Below, in pieces: positions 63,051-64,000 of a stretch of 64,000 nt of DNA. The stretch comes from RYN-428 sp035551995 (GTDB taxonomy: Bacteria; Planctomycetota; Phycisphaerae; Tepidisphaerales; Tepidisphaeraceae). The stretch covers positions 1 through 64,000 of the forward strand of contig DASZME010000078.1 of NCBI GenBank assembly GCA_035551995.1. Reading direction: 5' to 3'. Under the pieces are notes generated by a model. It worked only from the letters and a program-made list of their open reading frames with translations. It ran no database searches and had not been told where the DNA came from. Positions within the stretch are counted from its first letter, which is position 1, and each line of letters begins with the position of its first letter. The position numbers and the translations under genes are program-made.

Positions 63051-63436
63051 TAAATCCGATCCGCGAGCAGATCAGGTCCATGCTGAAAGTCGAACGGCGG
63101 GCGGGCGGATTTCGCGCGGCGTTTCACGTTCGAGCCGATCTGGAAATATTGCCGGACCATTTCCCCGACGGCATGATTTTGCCCGGCGTCTGCATGATTC
63201 AAGCGGTGCTTTTGGCGGCGGCGGAGGCCCAGGGATTCGATCTGAAACTGCGAATGCTAAAGAACGCAAAGATGATGGCGCCCATTCTGCCGGGCGATGA
63301 AATCATGATCGAAGCCGACGTGAGCGCCGGGCTCGACGGCGATATCGTCGTGAAGGCGCGCCTCAACGGCGCCGACAAGTGCAGGGCGGACATTTCGCTG
63401 ATCGCCCGCCCCGATGCAGGAGGAACCCCGGCGTGA
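63047..63436 (+). CDS. Hotdog-fold 3-hydroxyacyl-ACP dehydratase (FabZ-like)
   Basis: Small hotdog protein of 129 aa. The FabZ-like active-site segment reads LPDHFPDGMILPGVCMIQAVL: the catalytic His is in place, while the usual Glu of the following helix (PGVxxxEAL) is Gln. It would dehydrate 3-hydroxyacyl-ACP in the chain-building cycle, alongside the dehydratase fused to the radical-SAM protein. ATG at 63047 overlaps the DUF3261-like stop (ATGA), and the thioesterase GTG start overlaps its own stop. Confidence 0.85.
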   Translation: MINPIREQIRSMLKVERRAGGFRAAFHVRADLEILPDHFPDGMILPGVCMIQAVLLAAAEAQGFDLKLRMLKNAKMMAPILPGDEIMIEADVSAGLDGDIVVKARLNGADKCRADISLIARPDAGGTPA

Positions 63437-63924
63437 TCCGTTCCCCGCGGCGACAAAAAAACGGCTACTTCCCCGTCGATCCGACGGCGCCGCGCCCGCT
63501 GACCGTGCGCCTCGTGCATCGCGTCCGTTTCAGCGACGTCGATCCGATGGCGATCCTCTGGCATGGCCGATACGCCCGGCTTTTCGAGCAGGCCAACGAA
63601 GAGCTCGGCCGAATCTGCGGCATGGGCTACGGCGATTTTCGCCGCGAAAAACTCGGGGCGCCGATCGTTCAGTTTCATGTCGATTATTTCGCGCCCGTCA
63701 CGTTGGATGAACAGGTGACGATCGTGGGCCGGATGATCTGGGACGACGCCGCCCGCTCGAACATCGAATACGAAATTCTCAAGGAAAACGGAACGGTCGC
63801 CGCCACGGGATATACCGTGCAGATGTTCGTGGACGAAATCGGCCAGCCGCAGGTCGCTTCTCCCGCGCTCCTGGAAACCTGCCGCCGGCGGTGGCGCGCC
63901 GGCGAGTTTGGCGGCGCCCAATGA
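63433..63924 (+). CDS. Hotdog thioesterase (4-hydroxybenzoyl-CoA thioesterase-like)
   Basis: Acyl-CoA or acyl-ACP thioesterase of 163 aa of the 4HBT/YbgC family. Conserved segment HRVRFSDVDPMAILWHGRYARLFEQANEEL, with the catalytic Asp in SDVDPMAI (shown in parts). Start is GTG at 63433: AGGAGG lies 9 bp upstream and the codon overlaps the previous stop (GTGA). In APE-type clusters a thioesterase (ApeK-like) releases or proofreads the product. The stop overlaps the ketosynthase ATG (ATGA). Confidence 0.88.
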   Translation: MIRSPRRQKNGYFPVDPTAPRPLTVRLVHRVRFSDVDPMAILWHGRYARLFEQANEELGRICGMGYGDFRREKLGAPIVQFHVDYFAPVTLDEQVTIVGRMIWDDAARSNIEYEILKENGTVAATGYTVQMFVDEIGQPQVASPALLETCRRRWRAGEFGGAQ

Positions 63925-64000
63925 AGGTCGTCATCGCGCAATCCGACGTTGTCACCGCGTACGGCTGGGGGATGCCCGCGCTGTGGAACGGGCTTTTGGG
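63921..64000 (+). CDS. Beta-ketoacyl synthase, N-terminus only (cut by window edge)
   Basis: Only 26 codons are visible: MKVVIAQSDVVTAYGWGMPA and WNGLL. The pattern of an initial strand, then VTAYGWGxxxxWNGLL, is the standard N-terminus of 3-oxoacyl-ACP synthases (FabF-like, CLF or KS). ATG overlaps the thioesterase stop (ATGA). Identification is from this short piece plus its position in the cluster. Confidence 0.78.
   Translation, partial: MKVVIAQSDVVTAYGWGMPALWNGLL

Overview
The window looks like chromosomal DNA of a planctomycete, most likely of the Phycisphaerae/Tepidisphaera type. This is inferred from gene content, high GC (about 60% by eye), three proteins with the planctomycete N-terminal LEPR-XLL sorting motif (LEPRAYLS, LESRVLMS, LESRRLLS), a Ski2-like helicase, an ECF sigma factor beside a VWA/anti-sigma fusion, and many exported FG-GAP, PQQ-propeller, calpain-like and caspase-like proteins. 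No phage, transposase, rRNA, tRNA or CRISPR array was found.

Layout. 1-2.7 kb: phosphate uptake (pstS, then pstC running off the left edge), with a Pho-box-like repeat upstream and an inverted-repeat element between the genes. 2.9-8.3 kb: a GNAT protein, a deletion-damaged AAA ATPase/partner locus, a GT4 glycosyltransferase, a DUF2760 protein, a receiver protein and fdhD. 8.7-12.5 kb: HAD-UbiA fusion, glycoside hydrolase, M19 dipeptidase. 12.5-20.5 kb: LEPR-XLL FG-GAP protein, caspase-like protease, Bax-inhibitor-1 protein, esterases. 20.9-23.6 kb: aldehyde and Fe-alcohol dehydrogenase pair. 23.8-30.4 kb: an unusual coupled operon of a membrane PQQ propeller, a PEP-synthase/Rph-like enzyme fused to a membrane module, and an FG-GAP protein. 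30.5-36.4 kb: MFS transporter, outer-membrane protein, ECF sigma factor, anti-sigma/VWA protein. 37-43 kb: HU, ribD, lspA, a DksA-like protein, pheT. 43-55.5 kb: ABC exporter, FN3/calpain giant, LEPR-XLL helical protein, helicase, a frameshifted small gene, an internally duplicated hydrolase, and a GT25-like transferase.

55.6-64 kb: the most coherent system. An LpxL-like acyltransferase faces an operon whose genes mostly overlap at ATGA/GTGA junctions: acyl carrier protein, PlsC-type acyltransferase, degenerate radical-SAM/SPASM protein fused to a hotdog dehydratase, LolA-like carrier, MMPL exporter, DUF3261-like lipoprotein, second dehydratase, thioesterase and the start of a ketosynthase. 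Content and order resemble aryl-polyene (APE) clusters, but the radical-SAM-dehydratase fusion is not a standard APE part. The cluster continues past the right edge.
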